Below, in pieces: positions 34,221-43,168 of a stretch of 49,555 nucleotides of DNA (the stretch's first letter is position 1; every line of letters starts with the position of its first letter). The translations under genes and the position numbers were made by a program. Source of the DNA: an uncultured Pirellula sp. GTDB lineage: Bacteria; Planctomycetota; Planctomycetia; Pirellulales; Pirellulaceae. Location: positions 1-49,555 of the forward strand of contig CAIOHR010000245.1 of NCBI GenBank assembly GCA_903858115.1, written 5' to 3'. The notes under the pieces were generated by a model. That model searched no databases. It was given only the letters and a program-made list of their open reading frames with translations, and was not told the DNA's origin.

Positions 34221-37200
34221 ATGAGAGTCTATCAGCCATCGTTCCTCGTTCGGGCACTGCGATTTGGTGTATTGTTGCTTTGCATGGCCTGCTTGACTTC
34301 AAGCACTTGTGGGTTAGCGCAAACTTCCGTCGACTTTCAACGCGACATCCAACCTATATTCTCCGAGCACTGCTCGCATTGCCACGGTTCGGATGCATCG
34401 ACTCGCGAGGGAGGCCTGCGTTTGGATATCCGTGAGTACGCACTCGCTGGCGGAGAGTCTGGCAAACCTGCGATCTCGATCAACTCTTCCGTGACAAGTC
34501 ATCTCGTCGAACGGATCGAGGCGACCGATCCGGATTCGATCATGCCTCCTCCATCGTCGAAGAAGCCATTGAGCAAACTTCAAATCGAGCGAATCAAACA
34601 GTGGATTGCAGAAGGGGCACCCTTTGCTGAACATTGGGCTTTTGTTCTTCCGAAAAAGAGCCCACTACCCAACAACGGGCCTGCCCATCCTATCGACCAG
34701 ATCGTTCTAAAGCAGTTGGAAGAGCGGCATTTGAAACCCGCACCTCCAGAGGCTGCTCATACGCTTTGCCGTCGCATTTATCTAGATCTAATAGGACTGC
34801 CACCCTCACCTTCGGAACTCCAGGAGTTCGAGAAGCAAGGCGTCGAAGCGACCATGGATAAGCTGTTGAGCAGCGAACGTTTTGGCGAGAAGTGGGCGCG
34901 TCATTGGCTTGATGTCGCTCGATATTCCGACACGAATGGTTACGAGAAAGATCTGAAGCGCGAGCAATGGGCTTGGCGTGATTGGGTAATCCAGGCGATC
35001 AATGACGATATGCCTTACGACCAATTCCTCATCGAGCAATTGGCTGGCGATTTGCTTCCTGGTGCAACTCAGTCCCAACGGATTGCGACTGGCTTTCTTC
35101 GCAATAGCATGCTGAACGAAGAAGGGGCCATCGTTCCTGAACAGTTTCGTATGTTCGAGATGTTCGATCGGATGGACTGTTTAGGCAAGGCGGTCCTAGG
35201 CATGACGACTCAATGCGCTCAATGCCACAACCATAAGTTCGATCCGCTCAGCCAAGAAGAGTATTTCGGCCTGATGTCGTACTTTAATAATACCTACGAG
35301 GCACAGTCGTGGGTGTATACCGCAGAGCAAGAAAAAACGCGACTCGCAACCATTCAAAAGATCGCCTCTCTTTACGATCAATTTCGCACAACGCATGCCG
35401 AATGGAAGCAAGATCTGGATCGCTGGGTTGCAAACGTGAAAGCCAATCGACCGGTATGGACTCCCGTGGTCATGAACCAACTCGAGAGTATTAGCGGCCT
35501 GAACCATCCGGTTCAGTTGGAAGACCGTTCGATTCTGATGTTAGGGCATACCAGCGGCGATGTATTCTTTGTGGGGACGCCAAAGCTCGAGAACGTCACA
35601 GGATTGCAACTTGAGATCTTGAATCATGGCGATCTGCCTTTCCGCGGGCCGGGAAGAAGCAATCTTGGTACGTGGGATATCTCGGAAATCGAAGTGCTCA
35701 CGCAAACGGTTGGTACCGAGACTTGGGAGAAACAGAAACTGGTCAATGCATCGGCGGACTTCTCCGAACCGGAAGCCAAACAAGATGACAAGAAAGCGAC
35801 TGGACCTGTGAGCTTTCTGATCGATGGCACAGACGATAAACGCTGGCAAGCAGATCGAGGGATTGGAATTCGCAATCAACCCTCGGTTGCAGTCGTTCGA
35901 TTGGAGAAGCCATTGTCGCTTCCAGCAGGTTCGAAGTTTAAGTTCGTGATGCGAATGGGCAAAATGGTCGGCTGCTGCCGAGTAAGCTTGACAACCTCTG
36001 CATCTCCTGCCGCCCCAACCATCGATCACCGCGCGATCCTGGCGATGGAGGGAAATGAAGAACTGTCGGAAGTCGAATGCGATCCTATTCTTGCAGCATG
36101 GGTTGCGAGCCTGCCCGAGGCAAAGTCGGTCGCAGACGAGATCGCTAACACTTGGAAGAAGTATCCCAAGGCTGAGACGTCTATCCTGCACGTCAAAGAA
36201 CGAAGTGGACGTTTCCAACGCGACACGCATCGGTTGGATCGAGGAGAATGGGATCAACCGAAACAGGTCGTGGAACGGCAAACTCCGAAGTTCTTGCATC
36301 AAACAGCGGGCATTCGATCTCGATTGGAGTTTGCTAATTGGGTAACTAGCAAGCAATCGCCATTGACCGCCCGTGTGGGAGTCAATCGAATTTGGCTGAC
36401 CATGTTTGGAGATGGGCTCGTCGAAACAGCGGAGGACTTTGGAACACGTACTCCCGTGCCCGAACATCTCGCGTTGCTGGACTGGCTCGCTGTGAATTTT
36501 ATGGAGAGCGGTTGGAGTCAGAAAAAGCTCATCAAGAACATCATGATGAGCAACACCTATCAACAAAGCTCTCGCGTGACACCAGCTTCGCTCGAGCTAG
36601 ATCCGAGGAATAGATGGCTGTCACGCGGACCGCGCTTTCGATGTGACGCTGAAGTGCTACGCGATATGGCCATGTCCGTGGCTGGGCTCATCCACCACAG
36701 AGTCGGAGGTCCAAGTGTCATACCGCCGGTCCCACAGAATGTACTCGACTATAACTACGTCTACCCAAGCTATTGGACACCAGCCACGGGACCCGAGCGT
36801 TATCGAAGAACATTGTATGGGTTTAGGAAACGTTCGATGCCAGACCCCGTCATGTCGAATCTAGATGCTCCGAATGGCGATATCCCGTGTGCCCGTCGGG
36901 TTCGATCGAATACTCCAATCTCTGCGTTGACGGGTTTGAATGAAACGATCTTTGTCGAATCAGCCCAATCCCTCGCAATCCGAATCTTGAAAGAAGGCGG
37001 GGAAGGAGACACCAGTCGTGCAAACTACGGGTTCATGCTCTGTGCTAGTCGAATGCCGACCGAAGGAGAACGCGATACTATCCTGCGTTTTATCGAGAAA
37101 GAACGAAAGCGGATTGCAGACGGATGGTTGTCCGCTCGCGAAGTCGCAACCAGCGATTCCGCAAAGACGCCTAATCTACCACCTAATACCACTCCACAAG

Positions 37201-37268
37201 ATGCAGCCGTTTGGACTCTCGTATCGCGCGTTTTGCTAAACATGGACGAGACCATTTCGAAGAACTGA
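34221..37268 (+). CDS. PSCyt1-DUF1549-DUF1553 exported protein
   Basis: This 1015-residue relative of the protein at 4034-7624 lacks its lipobox and repeats. A signal peptide (ALRFGVLLLCMACLTSSTCGLAQ) precedes the cytochrome domain with haem motif CSHCH at 51-55 and MPPPSSKKPLSKLQIERIKQWIAEGAPF. DUF1549 occupies about 155-365 (IDQIVLKQLEERHLKPAPP; RIYLDLIGLPPSPSELQEF; ARYSDTNGYEKD; CAQCHNHKFDPLSQEEYF). A middle beta region (about 430-600) has no named domain. DUF1553 is at about 720-960 (SPLTARVGVNRIWLTMFGDGLVETAEDFG; SRGPRFRCDAEVLRDMAM; RTLYGFRKRSMPDP). It is followed 10 bp later by its DUF1501 partner on the same strand. The pair duplicates the gene pair at the left in opposite orientation, with the same order. 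Confidence 0.94.
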   Translation: MRVYQPSFLVRALRFGVLLLCMACLTSSTCGLAQTSVDFQRDIQPIFSEHCSHCHGSDASTREGGLRLDIREYALAGGESGKPAISINSSVTSHLVERIEATDPDSIMPPPSSKKPLSKLQIERIKQWIAEGAPFAEHWAFVLPKKSPLPNNGPAHPIDQIVLKQLEERHLKPAPPEAAHTLCRRIYLDLIGLPPSPSELQEFEKQGVEATMDKLLSSERFGEKWARHWLDVARYSDTNGYEKDLKREQWAWRDWVIQAINDDMPYDQFLIEQLAGDLLPGATQSQRIATGFLRNSMLNEEGAIVPEQFRMFEMFDRMDCLGKAVLGMTTQCAQCHNHKFDPLSQEEYFGLMSYFNNTYEAQSWVYTAEQEKTRLATIQKIASLYDQFRTTHAEWKQDLDRWVANVKANRPVWTPVVMNQLESISGLNHPVQLEDRSILMLGHTSGDVFFVGTPKLENVTGLQLEILNHGDLPFRGPGRSNLGTWDISEIEVLTQTVGTETWEKQKLVNASADFSEPEAKQDDKKATGPVSFLIDGTDDKRWQADRGIGIRNQPSVAVVRLEKPLSLPAGSKFKFVMRMGKMVGCCRVSLTTSASPAAPTIDHRAILAMEGNEELSEVECDPILAAWVASLPEAKSVADEIANTWKKYPKAETSILHVKERSGRFQRDTHRLDRGEWDQPKQVVERQTPKFLHQTAGIRSRLEFANWVTSKQSPLTARVGVNRIWLTMFGDGLVETAEDFGTRTPVPEHLALLDWLAVNFMESGWSQKKLIKNIMMSNTYQQSSRVTPASLELDPRNRWLSRGPRFRCDAEVLRDMAMSVAGLIHHRVGGPSVIPPVPQNVLDYNYVYPSYWTPATGPERYRRTLYGFRKRSMPDPVMSNLDAPNGDIPCARRVRSNTPISALTGLNETIFVESAQSLAIRILKEGGEGDTSRANYGFMLCASRMPTEGERDTILRFIEKERKRIADGWLSAREVATSDSAKTPNLPPNTTPQDAAVWTLVSRVLLNMDETISKN

Positions 37269-37278
37269 GAACAGCCAA

Positions 37279-38736
37279 ATGAAACCAAATCCAATAACAG
37301 CCGAAGATTTACAGATTCCGTGGAAGCGACGTTGGTTCTTTCAACAGTGTGGCGTCGGGCTGGCAGGGATCGCTGCCAACCAATGGTTGAGTTCGCCAAC
37401 ACTAGTTTCGCACGCACTTGGTTCTCCACTCTCGAATAGTGCGAAGCAAAACCCGCTTGCTCCCAAAGCGCCCCATTTCCCAGCCAAGGCGAAGCGTGTG
37501 ATCTACATGTTCAACGCAGGCGCGCCGAGCCAATTGGAACTATTCGATCCAAAGCCCGAGCTAACCAAAAGGAACGGGCAACTACCACCTCCTGAGTTGC
37601 TAGCGGGCTATCGAGCGGCTTTCATCAATCCCAACTCAGCGTTATTGGGACCCAAGTATTCGTTTTCAAAACGGGGAACTTGCGGCATGGAGCTAAGTGA
37701 GTTATTGCCATACCTTGGTGAGATTGCAGATGAGATCACGTTGGTACGATCGATGCGTACCGATGCCGTGAATCATGCGCCTGGTCAAATCATGATGAAT
37801 ACCGGCTCCCAGCAATTCGGTCGCCCCAGTTTTGGCTCTTGGGCACTTTATGGTCTCGGAAGTGAGTCGGAAGATTTACCTGGATTTGTAGTCCTGACCA
37901 GTGCCAAAGGCACGAGCGGAGGGGCAAGCAATTACGGCTGCGGCTTTTTGCCGACAGTTCACGGTGGAATTCCCTTTCGAAGCAAAGGTGACCCAGTCCT
38001 CTACCTTTCCAACCCGAACGGAATCGACAAAGAAGCACAGCGAGATTCGTTGGATCTTTTGAACGAATTGAATCGGCAAAGTTTCGAAACCATCGGTGAT
38101 CCCGAAATCGCGGCTCGGATCCAAAGCTACGAAATGGCCTATCGTTTGCAAATGAGTGCACCGGAGCTAATGGATTTGGCGAGTGAGCCCAAAGAGACTC
38201 TGGAGCTCTATGGCATCAAAGATCCCAAGGAACCGAGCTATGCTCGCAATTGCTTACTCGCAAGACGACTTGCTGAACGGGGTGTTCGATTTGTGCAACT
38301 CTTTCACGAAGCATGGGATCAGCATGGAAACTTAGCGGCCGATGTCAAGAAGAACGCTGGAGATACGGATCGTGCAAGTGCAGCGTTGGTAAAAGATCTC
38401 AAGCAGCGCGGGCTCCTCGACGATACATTGGTGATATGGGGAGGCGAGTTCGGCAGAACACCGATGGTGCAAGGTGGAAACGATGGGCGAGATCATCACA
38501 ATCGTTGTTTCAGCATTTGGATGGCCGGCGGCGGAATTCGAAAAGGCTATGTTCATGGAGAAACCGACGAGTTCGGATTCAGTGTGATCAAAAACGAAGT
38601 GCACGTTCACGACCTTCACGCCACATTGCTTCATCAATTGGGAATGGACCACGAGCGACTCATCTATCGGTATCAGGGGCGGGACTTCCGACTGACAGAT
38701 GTTTATGGGAAGATTGTAAAAGAGATTATTTCCTAA
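37279..38736 (+). CDS. DUF1501 family protein, Tat-exported
   Basis: This 485-residue protein carries a twin-arginine-like signal (KRRWFFQQCGVGLAGIAANQW). The family blocks agree with the copy at 2595-4037: KRVIYMFNAGAPSQLELFDPKP, HAPGQIMMNTGSQQFGRPSFGSW, LPTVHGGIPFRSKGDPVLYLSNP, LVIWGGEFGRTP, DGRDHHNRCFSIWMAGGG, and the closing RYQGRDFRLTDVYGKIVKEI. It starts 10 bp after the PSCyt1/DUF1553 stop, so they form one operon. Compared with the other copy, it has MFNAGAPSQLE for MHTGSPPNLD-like LHMTGSPPNLD, so the two represent different subfamilies and not a recent duplication. The activity is unknown. Three REP-like repeats follow the stop. Confidence 0.95.
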   Translation: MKPNPITAEDLQIPWKRRWFFQQCGVGLAGIAANQWLSSPTLVSHALGSPLSNSAKQNPLAPKAPHFPAKAKRVIYMFNAGAPSQLELFDPKPELTKRNGQLPPPELLAGYRAAFINPNSALLGPKYSFSKRGTCGMELSELLPYLGEIADEITLVRSMRTDAVNHAPGQIMMNTGSQQFGRPSFGSWALYGLGSESEDLPGFVVLTSAKGTSGGASNYGCGFLPTVHGGIPFRSKGDPVLYLSNPNGIDKEAQRDSLDLLNELNRQSFETIGDPEIAARIQSYEMAYRLQMSAPELMDLASEPKETLELYGIKDPKEPSYARNCLLARRLAERGVRFVQLFHEAWDQHGNLAADVKKNAGDTDRASAALVKDLKQRGLLDDTLVIWGGEFGRTPMVQGGNDGRDHHNRCFSIWMAGGGIRKGYVHGETDEFGFSVIKNEVHVHDLHATLLHQLGMDHERLIYRYQGRDFRLTDVYGKIVKEIIS

Positions 38737-38747
38737 CCGATTGTAGT

Positions 38748-38825
38748 GGATCGCTCCGCCGATCCTCTGTTATCACGCAGATCGTTCCGCCGATCCAAAC
38801 CCTTCATCCCTCGCTCCGCCGATCC
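38748..38825. repeat. Three REP-like repeats around CGCTCCGCCGATCC
   Basis: GGATCGCTCCGCCGATCC stands at 38748-38765, GATCGTTCCGCCGATCC at 38780-38796 and CCTCGCTCCGCCGATCC at 38809-38825, spaced about 31 bp. The first is a near-perfect palindrome (GGATCG/CCGATCC); the others have lost the left arm to varying degree. They start 11 bp after the DUF1501 stop. In one frame they can be read as RSADP peptides ahead of the aldolase, but I treat them as non-coding. Confidence 0.8.
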
Positions 38826-38892
38826 TGTTTTAACGATAGCTCGCTCGTACAACGCACGATCAAGCAACCTCCCCGAACCACTATCGATCCCT

Positions 38893-39537
38893 GTGAATCC
38901 ATCCGTTCCACTTGTCCTGAAACATCGTTTGGTAGCCATTCTTCGATTGAACGATTTGAAGGATGCCGTTCCTCTCGCGGAAAGTCTAGTTCGTGCGGGA
39001 GTCCGAGCGCTCGAGTTCACGTTAACGAATGCGAACGCACCTGTTGCGATTCAATCATGCCTTGATCGCATTCCCCATTTTTCGAATGGAACAGCTGCGA
39101 TCGGTATGGGATCTGTTCGAAATGTTGCTGAGGCTCGAACTGCAATCGACTGTGGATCGCAGTTTGTAGTCAGCCCCATCACTTCGAAACCGATCATCGA
39201 CTTTTGCAAGGAGCATGGAGTAAGCGTTTTTCCAGGTGCCTTTTCTCCGACAGAAATTGCAATGGCTCACGAGGCCGGAGCGGACATCGTGAAGGTCTTT
39301 CCATCGCGAACTCTCGGCCCTTCGTACATTCAAGATGTGTTAGCACCGATGCCCTATCTGCGGCTTATGCCCACGGGTGGTGTTGATTTGAAGAATCTGG
39401 CCAACTACTTTCGCGCTGGCGCAGTAGCCGTCGGTGTAGGTGGCCAATTCCTAGATGCCGAGGCGATTGCACGACAAGACTGGCCCAGAATTGAGTCGCT
39501 AGCTTCCCAATTCGTTGCCGCTTGCGAGCGAGAATGA
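38893..39537 (+). CDS. KDPG/KHG aldolase (2-keto-3-deoxy-6-phosphogluconate aldolase)
   Basis: I place the start at GTG 38893, giving 214 residues, the usual size. A longer open frame runs through the REP-like repeats upstream and would add an unconserved tail. The family motifs are there: RLVAILRLNDLKDAVPLAESLVRAGVRALEFTLTNAN (Glu of the active site in LEFTLT), GMGSVRNVAEARTAIDCGSQFVVSPI, and the Schiff-base lysine in AGADIVKVFPS. The final LMPTGGVDLKNLANYFRAGAVAVGVGGQF binds phosphate. The enzyme splits KDPG (or KHG) into pyruvate and an aldehyde. It is 4 bp from KDG kinase, so the pair supplies the lower Entner-Doudoroff branch or hexuronate catabolism. Confidence 0.93.
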   Translation: MNPSVPLVLKHRLVAILRLNDLKDAVPLAESLVRAGVRALEFTLTNANAPVAIQSCLDRIPHFSNGTAAIGMGSVRNVAEARTAIDCGSQFVVSPITSKPIIDFCKEHGVSVFPGAFSPTEIAMAHEAGADIVKVFPSRTLGPSYIQDVLAPMPYLRLMPTGGVDLKNLANYFRAGAVAVGVGGQFLDAEAIARQDWPRIESLASQFVAACERE

Positions 39538-39541
39538 TCAG

Positions 39542-40543
39542 ATGACTGCACAGACTACGGATACGACTCCATTCGATGTCGTGACGATCGGCGAAACGAT
39601 GCTTCGTTTGACGCCTCCGGATTTCTTGCGATTGGGGCAGGGTGATGTTCTGCAAACGCACGTGGGAGGAAGCGAGTCGAACACGGCAGTAGGCTTAGCA
39701 AAACTGGGGCGAAGAGTAACTTGGCTATCGAGGCTAACAGACAATCCGATGGGGCGATCGATAGAGCGAACCATTCGAGCGCACGGCGTGGATACCTCGC
39801 ATGTGGTTTGGACGAACAGCGATCGAGTCGGACTCTACTTCTTAGAAAACGGTTCGCCACCTCGTCCTAGCCAAGTGATTTACGATCGCGCTGGCTCTGC
39901 ATTTTCAAAATACAACGACGACATGTTGTCGGATACAATCTTTCAGCCGAGTGCAGCCCGCTGGTTGCACTTGACCGGAATTACGCTCGGTCTCGGAGAA
40001 ACGACGCAGCGGTTGGTGCGCAAGGCTGTGCGGCTTGCGCGCAACGCGGGTTGGAAGATAAGCTTCGATGTGAACTATCGTGCGTTATTGTGGAGTTCAG
40101 CGTCGGCGAAAGCGGCGTGCAATGAATTGTTCGAATCGGCGGATTTGTTGTTTCTTGCCGAACGAGATGCTAGAAATCTTTGGCAAATCGATGGCGAAGG
40201 GGACCCGCACCAGAGCATACGCAAACTTCTATCGATCCGTGCTGGGAAGACGACCGTTATGACGCTGGGTAGTCTGGGAGCGATCGCAGGCGAAGGAGGC
40301 AATAGTGTATTGCAAACGATTGAGCCCGTTCATCCAATCGGTCGGTTGGGTGGTGGGGATGCATTCTCAGCTGGATTTTTGCACGCTTGGATGGAAGATG
40401 CCGATCTAAAGAACGCGTTGAGTTGGGCGACAGCCGCGGCTCGAATCAAATACAGTATCCCAGGAGATCTGCCACTGTTCGAAAAATCTGAAGTGCAACG
40501 CATAGTGAATGCAGGAAACGAGAGGACGGACATTCAACGCTAG
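39542..40543 (+). CDS. kdgK: 2-keto-3-deoxygluconate kinase (PfkB family)
   Basis: The protein has 333 residues from ATG 39542. An in-frame extension of nine codons overlaps the aldolase and is less likely. PfkB motifs are complete: FDVVTIGETMLRLTPPD at the N-terminus, HVGGSESNTAVGLAKLGRRVTWLSRLTDNPMG, DVNYRALLW, and the catalytic end GRLGGGDAFSAGFLHAW with the base Asp. Kinases with GETMLRL and the DVNYR(A/P)xLW block near a KDPG aldolase are KDG kinases, phosphorylating 2-keto-3-deoxygluconate to KDPG. Coupling to the aldolase 4 bp upstream supports this strongly. A weak hairpin (CTGCAT/ATGCAG, 40549-40573) follows the stop and may end the operon; a second (CCAGTT/AACTGG) lies at 40600-40620. 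Confidence 0.93.
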   Translation: MTAQTTDTTPFDVVTIGETMLRLTPPDFLRLGQGDVLQTHVGGSESNTAVGLAKLGRRVTWLSRLTDNPMGRSIERTIRAHGVDTSHVVWTNSDRVGLYFLENGSPPRPSQVIYDRAGSAFSKYNDDMLSDTIFQPSAARWLHLTGITLGLGETTQRLVRKAVRLARNAGWKISFDVNYRALLWSSASAKAACNELFESADLLFLAERDARNLWQIDGEGDPHQSIRKLLSIRAGKTTVMTLGSLGAIAGEGGNSVLQTIEPVHPIGRLGGGDAFSAGFLHAWMEDADLKNALSWATAAARIKYSIPGDLPLFEKSEVQRIVNAGNERTDIQR

Positions 40544-40761
40544 GGCGCCTGCATTCATTTGTTTTGGATGCAGCGTACTACCGTCTGAGCGAAACGCCAC
40601 CAGTTGGCTTGTTCAACTGGAGCGTACGGTTAGCAGCTAGCCCTGGATTGGGTTTGGAATAGAATGGAATGTCTCAATGGATCTAGAGATTATCTTGAAG
40701 ACCGAGACAAACCCTTGAAAAGAATGCGTACCCTCGCCTCGTGAAAGTCTAGGAATTTCGA

Positions 40762-41988
40762 TTGCGTATCGATGAAGAGAGAGCTTTCGAGCAAATACGG
40801 AAAAGCGTCCTGGAACACGCGCTGGTGCATGCTGTACTGAGCAGTCCAAAGACTTCTGAATCTGAAACAATACGTGTCAATGTTCGGCCTGTTTTGGTAC
40901 AAGCCTCGACATTGTTTCTGTTTACGTACCAAACGACGACGCAACATCGCCATGAAAACTTAGCGGCTCAGGAAGCTGCCAAAAAACTAGCTACTCTGGT
41001 AAAGTCCAACTTTTGCAATTTGATTCTTCACGAGACGAACGAGCAATTGGAAATCAAACAAAGCAAAAAGGGAAAGTTTTTTGCTTCCTGGACTCGTAAA
41101 CAACCCACGTTGGAAAAGTCTGCATCTCACGTATCGAAACCGTTAGTCTCTCATAATCGATCCAAGAATCATCTAATACCAGAGGGGACACCATGCCCGT
41201 TTCTCATCGAAACAGGAGTCATGAATGAGGCGGGCAAAGTACTCGCGAGCCACTCGAAAAAATTTCGTCAGATCAATCGATTCACCGAATTCATCCTAGA
41301 TGTCGTGCGAGACCTCAAGCCTAGCTCGAAGATTCGAATCATCGATTTTGGATGTGGCAAAAGTTACCTCACGTTCGCAACCCACTATTTGCTAACGCAT
41401 TTACTAAAACTCGAATGCGATATCGTGGGTTTGGATCTGCGTTCCGATGTTATCGCCACGTGTTCGAGCATCGTAGACAAATTGCAATTGAATGGTATTC
41501 GATTTCAAATAGGCGACATCGAGCACTTTCAATCGACGGATCCTGTCGACATGGTCATATCACTCCATGCGTGCAATATTGCGACGGACAGTGCGTTGCT
41601 GAAAGCCATTCAATGGAAGAGCCAAGCGATTTTAGCTGTACCTTGCTGCCAACACGAACTGAATAGCCAACTCGAAAAAGGCTCCGTGCCTGTTTTGGCT
41701 TCGTATGGAATCCTCAAAGAACGCATGGCTGCACTGGCTACAGACGGAATGAGAGCCAAACTTTTGGAAGCAGTTGGCTATAGAACCCAAATGCTCGAGT
41801 TTATCGAAACCGAACACACACCAAAGAACTTGTTGATCCGAGCGGTACTACCAACATCGGAAGCTGTCGGCTCCAAGGCGAAGCAGCTTGCAGCTTTGCA
41901 AGAAGTGCTCTCCATGCGAGGAGACTGGGGAATCCAGCCATTGTTTTTGGAAAGGCGATTGCTGGAGTTCGAGATACTTCCTAGCTAG
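40762..41988 (+). CDS. Class I SAM-dependent methyltransferase (Methyltransf_32-like)
   Basis: This 408-residue protein uses a TTG start, with AGGA eight bases upstream and no ATG nearby. The N-terminal 170 residues (SVLEHALVHAVLSSPKTSES, NVRPVLVQASTLFLFTYQT, HENLAAQEAAKKLATLV) are conserved in planctomycete and cyanobacterial members but unnamed. The SAM-binding fold follows: IRIIDFGCGKSYLTFATHYLLTH (about 193-215), DIVGLDLRSDVI, and VDMVISLHACNIATDSALLKAI. AVPCCQHELNSQL is characteristic of the family that includes human METTL25 and GSTCD-like proteins; the CCQH block may bind substrate or metal. The substrate is probably RNA, judged from the relatives, but unproven. It stands alone and is convergent with the phosphorylase gene. 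Confidence 0.87.
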   Translation: MRIDEERAFEQIRKSVLEHALVHAVLSSPKTSESETIRVNVRPVLVQASTLFLFTYQTTTQHRHENLAAQEAAKKLATLVKSNFCNLILHETNEQLEIKQSKKGKFFASWTRKQPTLEKSASHVSKPLVSHNRSKNHLIPEGTPCPFLIETGVMNEAGKVLASHSKKFRQINRFTEFILDVVRDLKPSSKIRIIDFGCGKSYLTFATHYLLTHLLKLECDIVGLDLRSDVIATCSSIVDKLQLNGIRFQIGDIEHFQSTDPVDMVISLHACNIATDSALLKAIQWKSQAILAVPCCQHELNSQLEKGSVPVLASYGILKERMAALATDGMRAKLLEAVGYRTQMLEFIETEHTPKNLLIRAVLPTSEAVGSKAKQLAALQEVLSMRGDWGIQPLFLERRLLEFEILPS

Positions 41989-42021
41989 TGGCCCATAACG
42001 CAATTTGGTGACGACTATGAA

Positions 42022-42864
42022 TCACGATAGCAGTCGTTGGATCAGTGGTATCAGTTGCGATTGTGCGCGTTGCGACCAATCGAGAACTTCGCTGTGTTCG
42101 GTTTTCGTCGGCGCATCGGGCTTGGCAACATTCGTAACAATCGAAAAGGCGAGAGTGCGCATCCCAAGCTGGTTGGCAAGTGTGACTTCCGGGACCGTGC
42201 TCATGCCGACCATGTCCGCTCCGAGTTTCGCAAACATGCGATATTCGGCTCGAGTCTCATATGTTGGACCTAGCGTGGCGAGATAGGTGCCGGTTGCCAA
42301 TGCGAATCCAAGCTCGATCGCGATCGCCTGCGCTTGGGCGATCAACTGAGAGTCGTAGGGATTCGAATGGCGATGGAGTTGGCCAGACTCCAAACTGTCG
42401 CGTTGCCATTCTTCAGCGCGGAACGGGGACATCTGCATGCGGTCGATATGGTTGTCAATCGCGACCACTTGTCCGCTGACAAATCGAGGATTGATACCGC
42501 CGGAGGCATTCGAAACGAGAAGCGTCTTGCAACCGAGCGCGTGCAAGCATCGCAGCGGGAATGTGGCTTGCTGCGGAGACCAGCCCTCATAGAGATGAGC
42601 GCGACCTGCTAATGCGGCAACGGGTCTATTGCCGATTCTTCCCAAGACCAAATTTCCGGCATGGCCAGCGACATGCGAGGTCGGAAAGTTCGGGATACTG
42701 GCGTAGGGCAAGACCGTAGCATCCTCGATTTTGTCTGCCAGAGCCCCCAATCCGCTGCCCAAAATGAGGGCGGTTTCCGGGACGAAACCGGGTCGACGCT
42801 CCAGAATTTGCGAAGCGGAATGTGAAACAGCGTCGGCCGAAAAAGGCTTTTGTGGGGATTTCAC
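42022..42864 (-). CDS. Purine-nucleoside phosphorylase, trimeric (6-oxopurine) type
   Basis: I start it at GTG 42864 (VKSPQKPFSADAV), giving 280 residues, the family's length. The frame is open 30 codons further up with an ATG at 42954, but that segment is unlike the family. Motifs in order: ALILGSGLGALADKI (phosphate-binding Ser), VAGHAGNLVLGRIG, GRAHLYEGWSP, VSNASGGIN, and LGPTYETRAEYRMFAKLGADMVGMSTVPEV. The last Asn-containing FSIVTNVA matches the purine-binding Glu and Asn of the human trimeric enzyme. It therefore cleaves inosine and guanosine by phosphorolysis, in purine salvage. A methylthioadenosine phosphorylase would differ at these residues. It is monocistronic and convergent with the methyltransferase gene. 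Confidence 0.92.
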   Translation of the reverse strand: MKSPQKPFSADAVSHSASQILERRPGFVPETALILGSGLGALADKIEDATVLPYASIPNFPTSHVAGHAGNLVLGRIGNRPVAALAGRAHLYEGWSPQQATFPLRCLHALGCKTLLVSNASGGINPRFVSGQVVAIDNHIDRMQMSPFRAEEWQRDSLESGQLHRHSNPYDSQLIAQAQAIAIELGFALATGTYLATLGPTYETRAEYRMFAKLGADMVGMSTVPEVTLANQLGMRTLAFSIVTNVAKPDAPTKTEHSEVLDWSQRAQSQLIPLIQRLLS

Positions 42865-42987
42865 GTAGTTTCTTCGGAAAAGGGGGCAAACCCAGTCGCG
42901 TCTGACCGATGCTAGACGTCGTTTTGGGGTTGTGAAAAGGTAGGACTTTACCATACTTTTCGCACCAATTCATGAAATTAGGTTGAG

Positions 42988-43086
42988 CCAACCTCGCCAC
43001 GTTAGCGAGAGCACGCGGCCACGGGTAACCAGTGGCCGTTTGATTTTTCGGTGAGAGAGATTTTTGCAAAAGTTCTTTTTGCAAAA
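42988..43086 (+). promoter_or_regulatory. Structured leader upstream of rpsD
   Basis: The 300 bp before rpsD hold successive hairpins and repeats. CTCGC/GCGAG (42993-43009) is followed by CGGCCAC/GTGGCCG at 43016-43022 and 43032-43038, which is itself followed by T-rich sequence. TTTTTGCAAAA is repeated at 43061-43071 and 43076-43086. In other bacteria S4 represses its own operon by binding a pseudoknot leader. Here the hairpin followed by TTTGATTTTT could be an attenuator or a terminator for upstream transcription. A start codon for no other gene is seen here. Confidence 0.4.
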
Positions 43087-43168
43087 TCTGCATCGCACAA
43101 ATCACTGGACTCGACCGCCCGTAGACCTTTTGTCGTGGCGAGCATAGCTCGGCACAGGAGACGAAAAG

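Noticed and set aside
35541..36566. 341-codon frame antisense to the PSCyt1/DUF1553 gene
   Set aside because: Long because of codon bias in the real gene; no domain or translation signal.
42022..42954. Calling the phosphorylase a methylthioadenosine phosphorylase to pair with mtnD
   Set aside because: The purine pocket has the Glu and Asn of 6-oxopurine enzymes, so inosine/guanosine is more likely.
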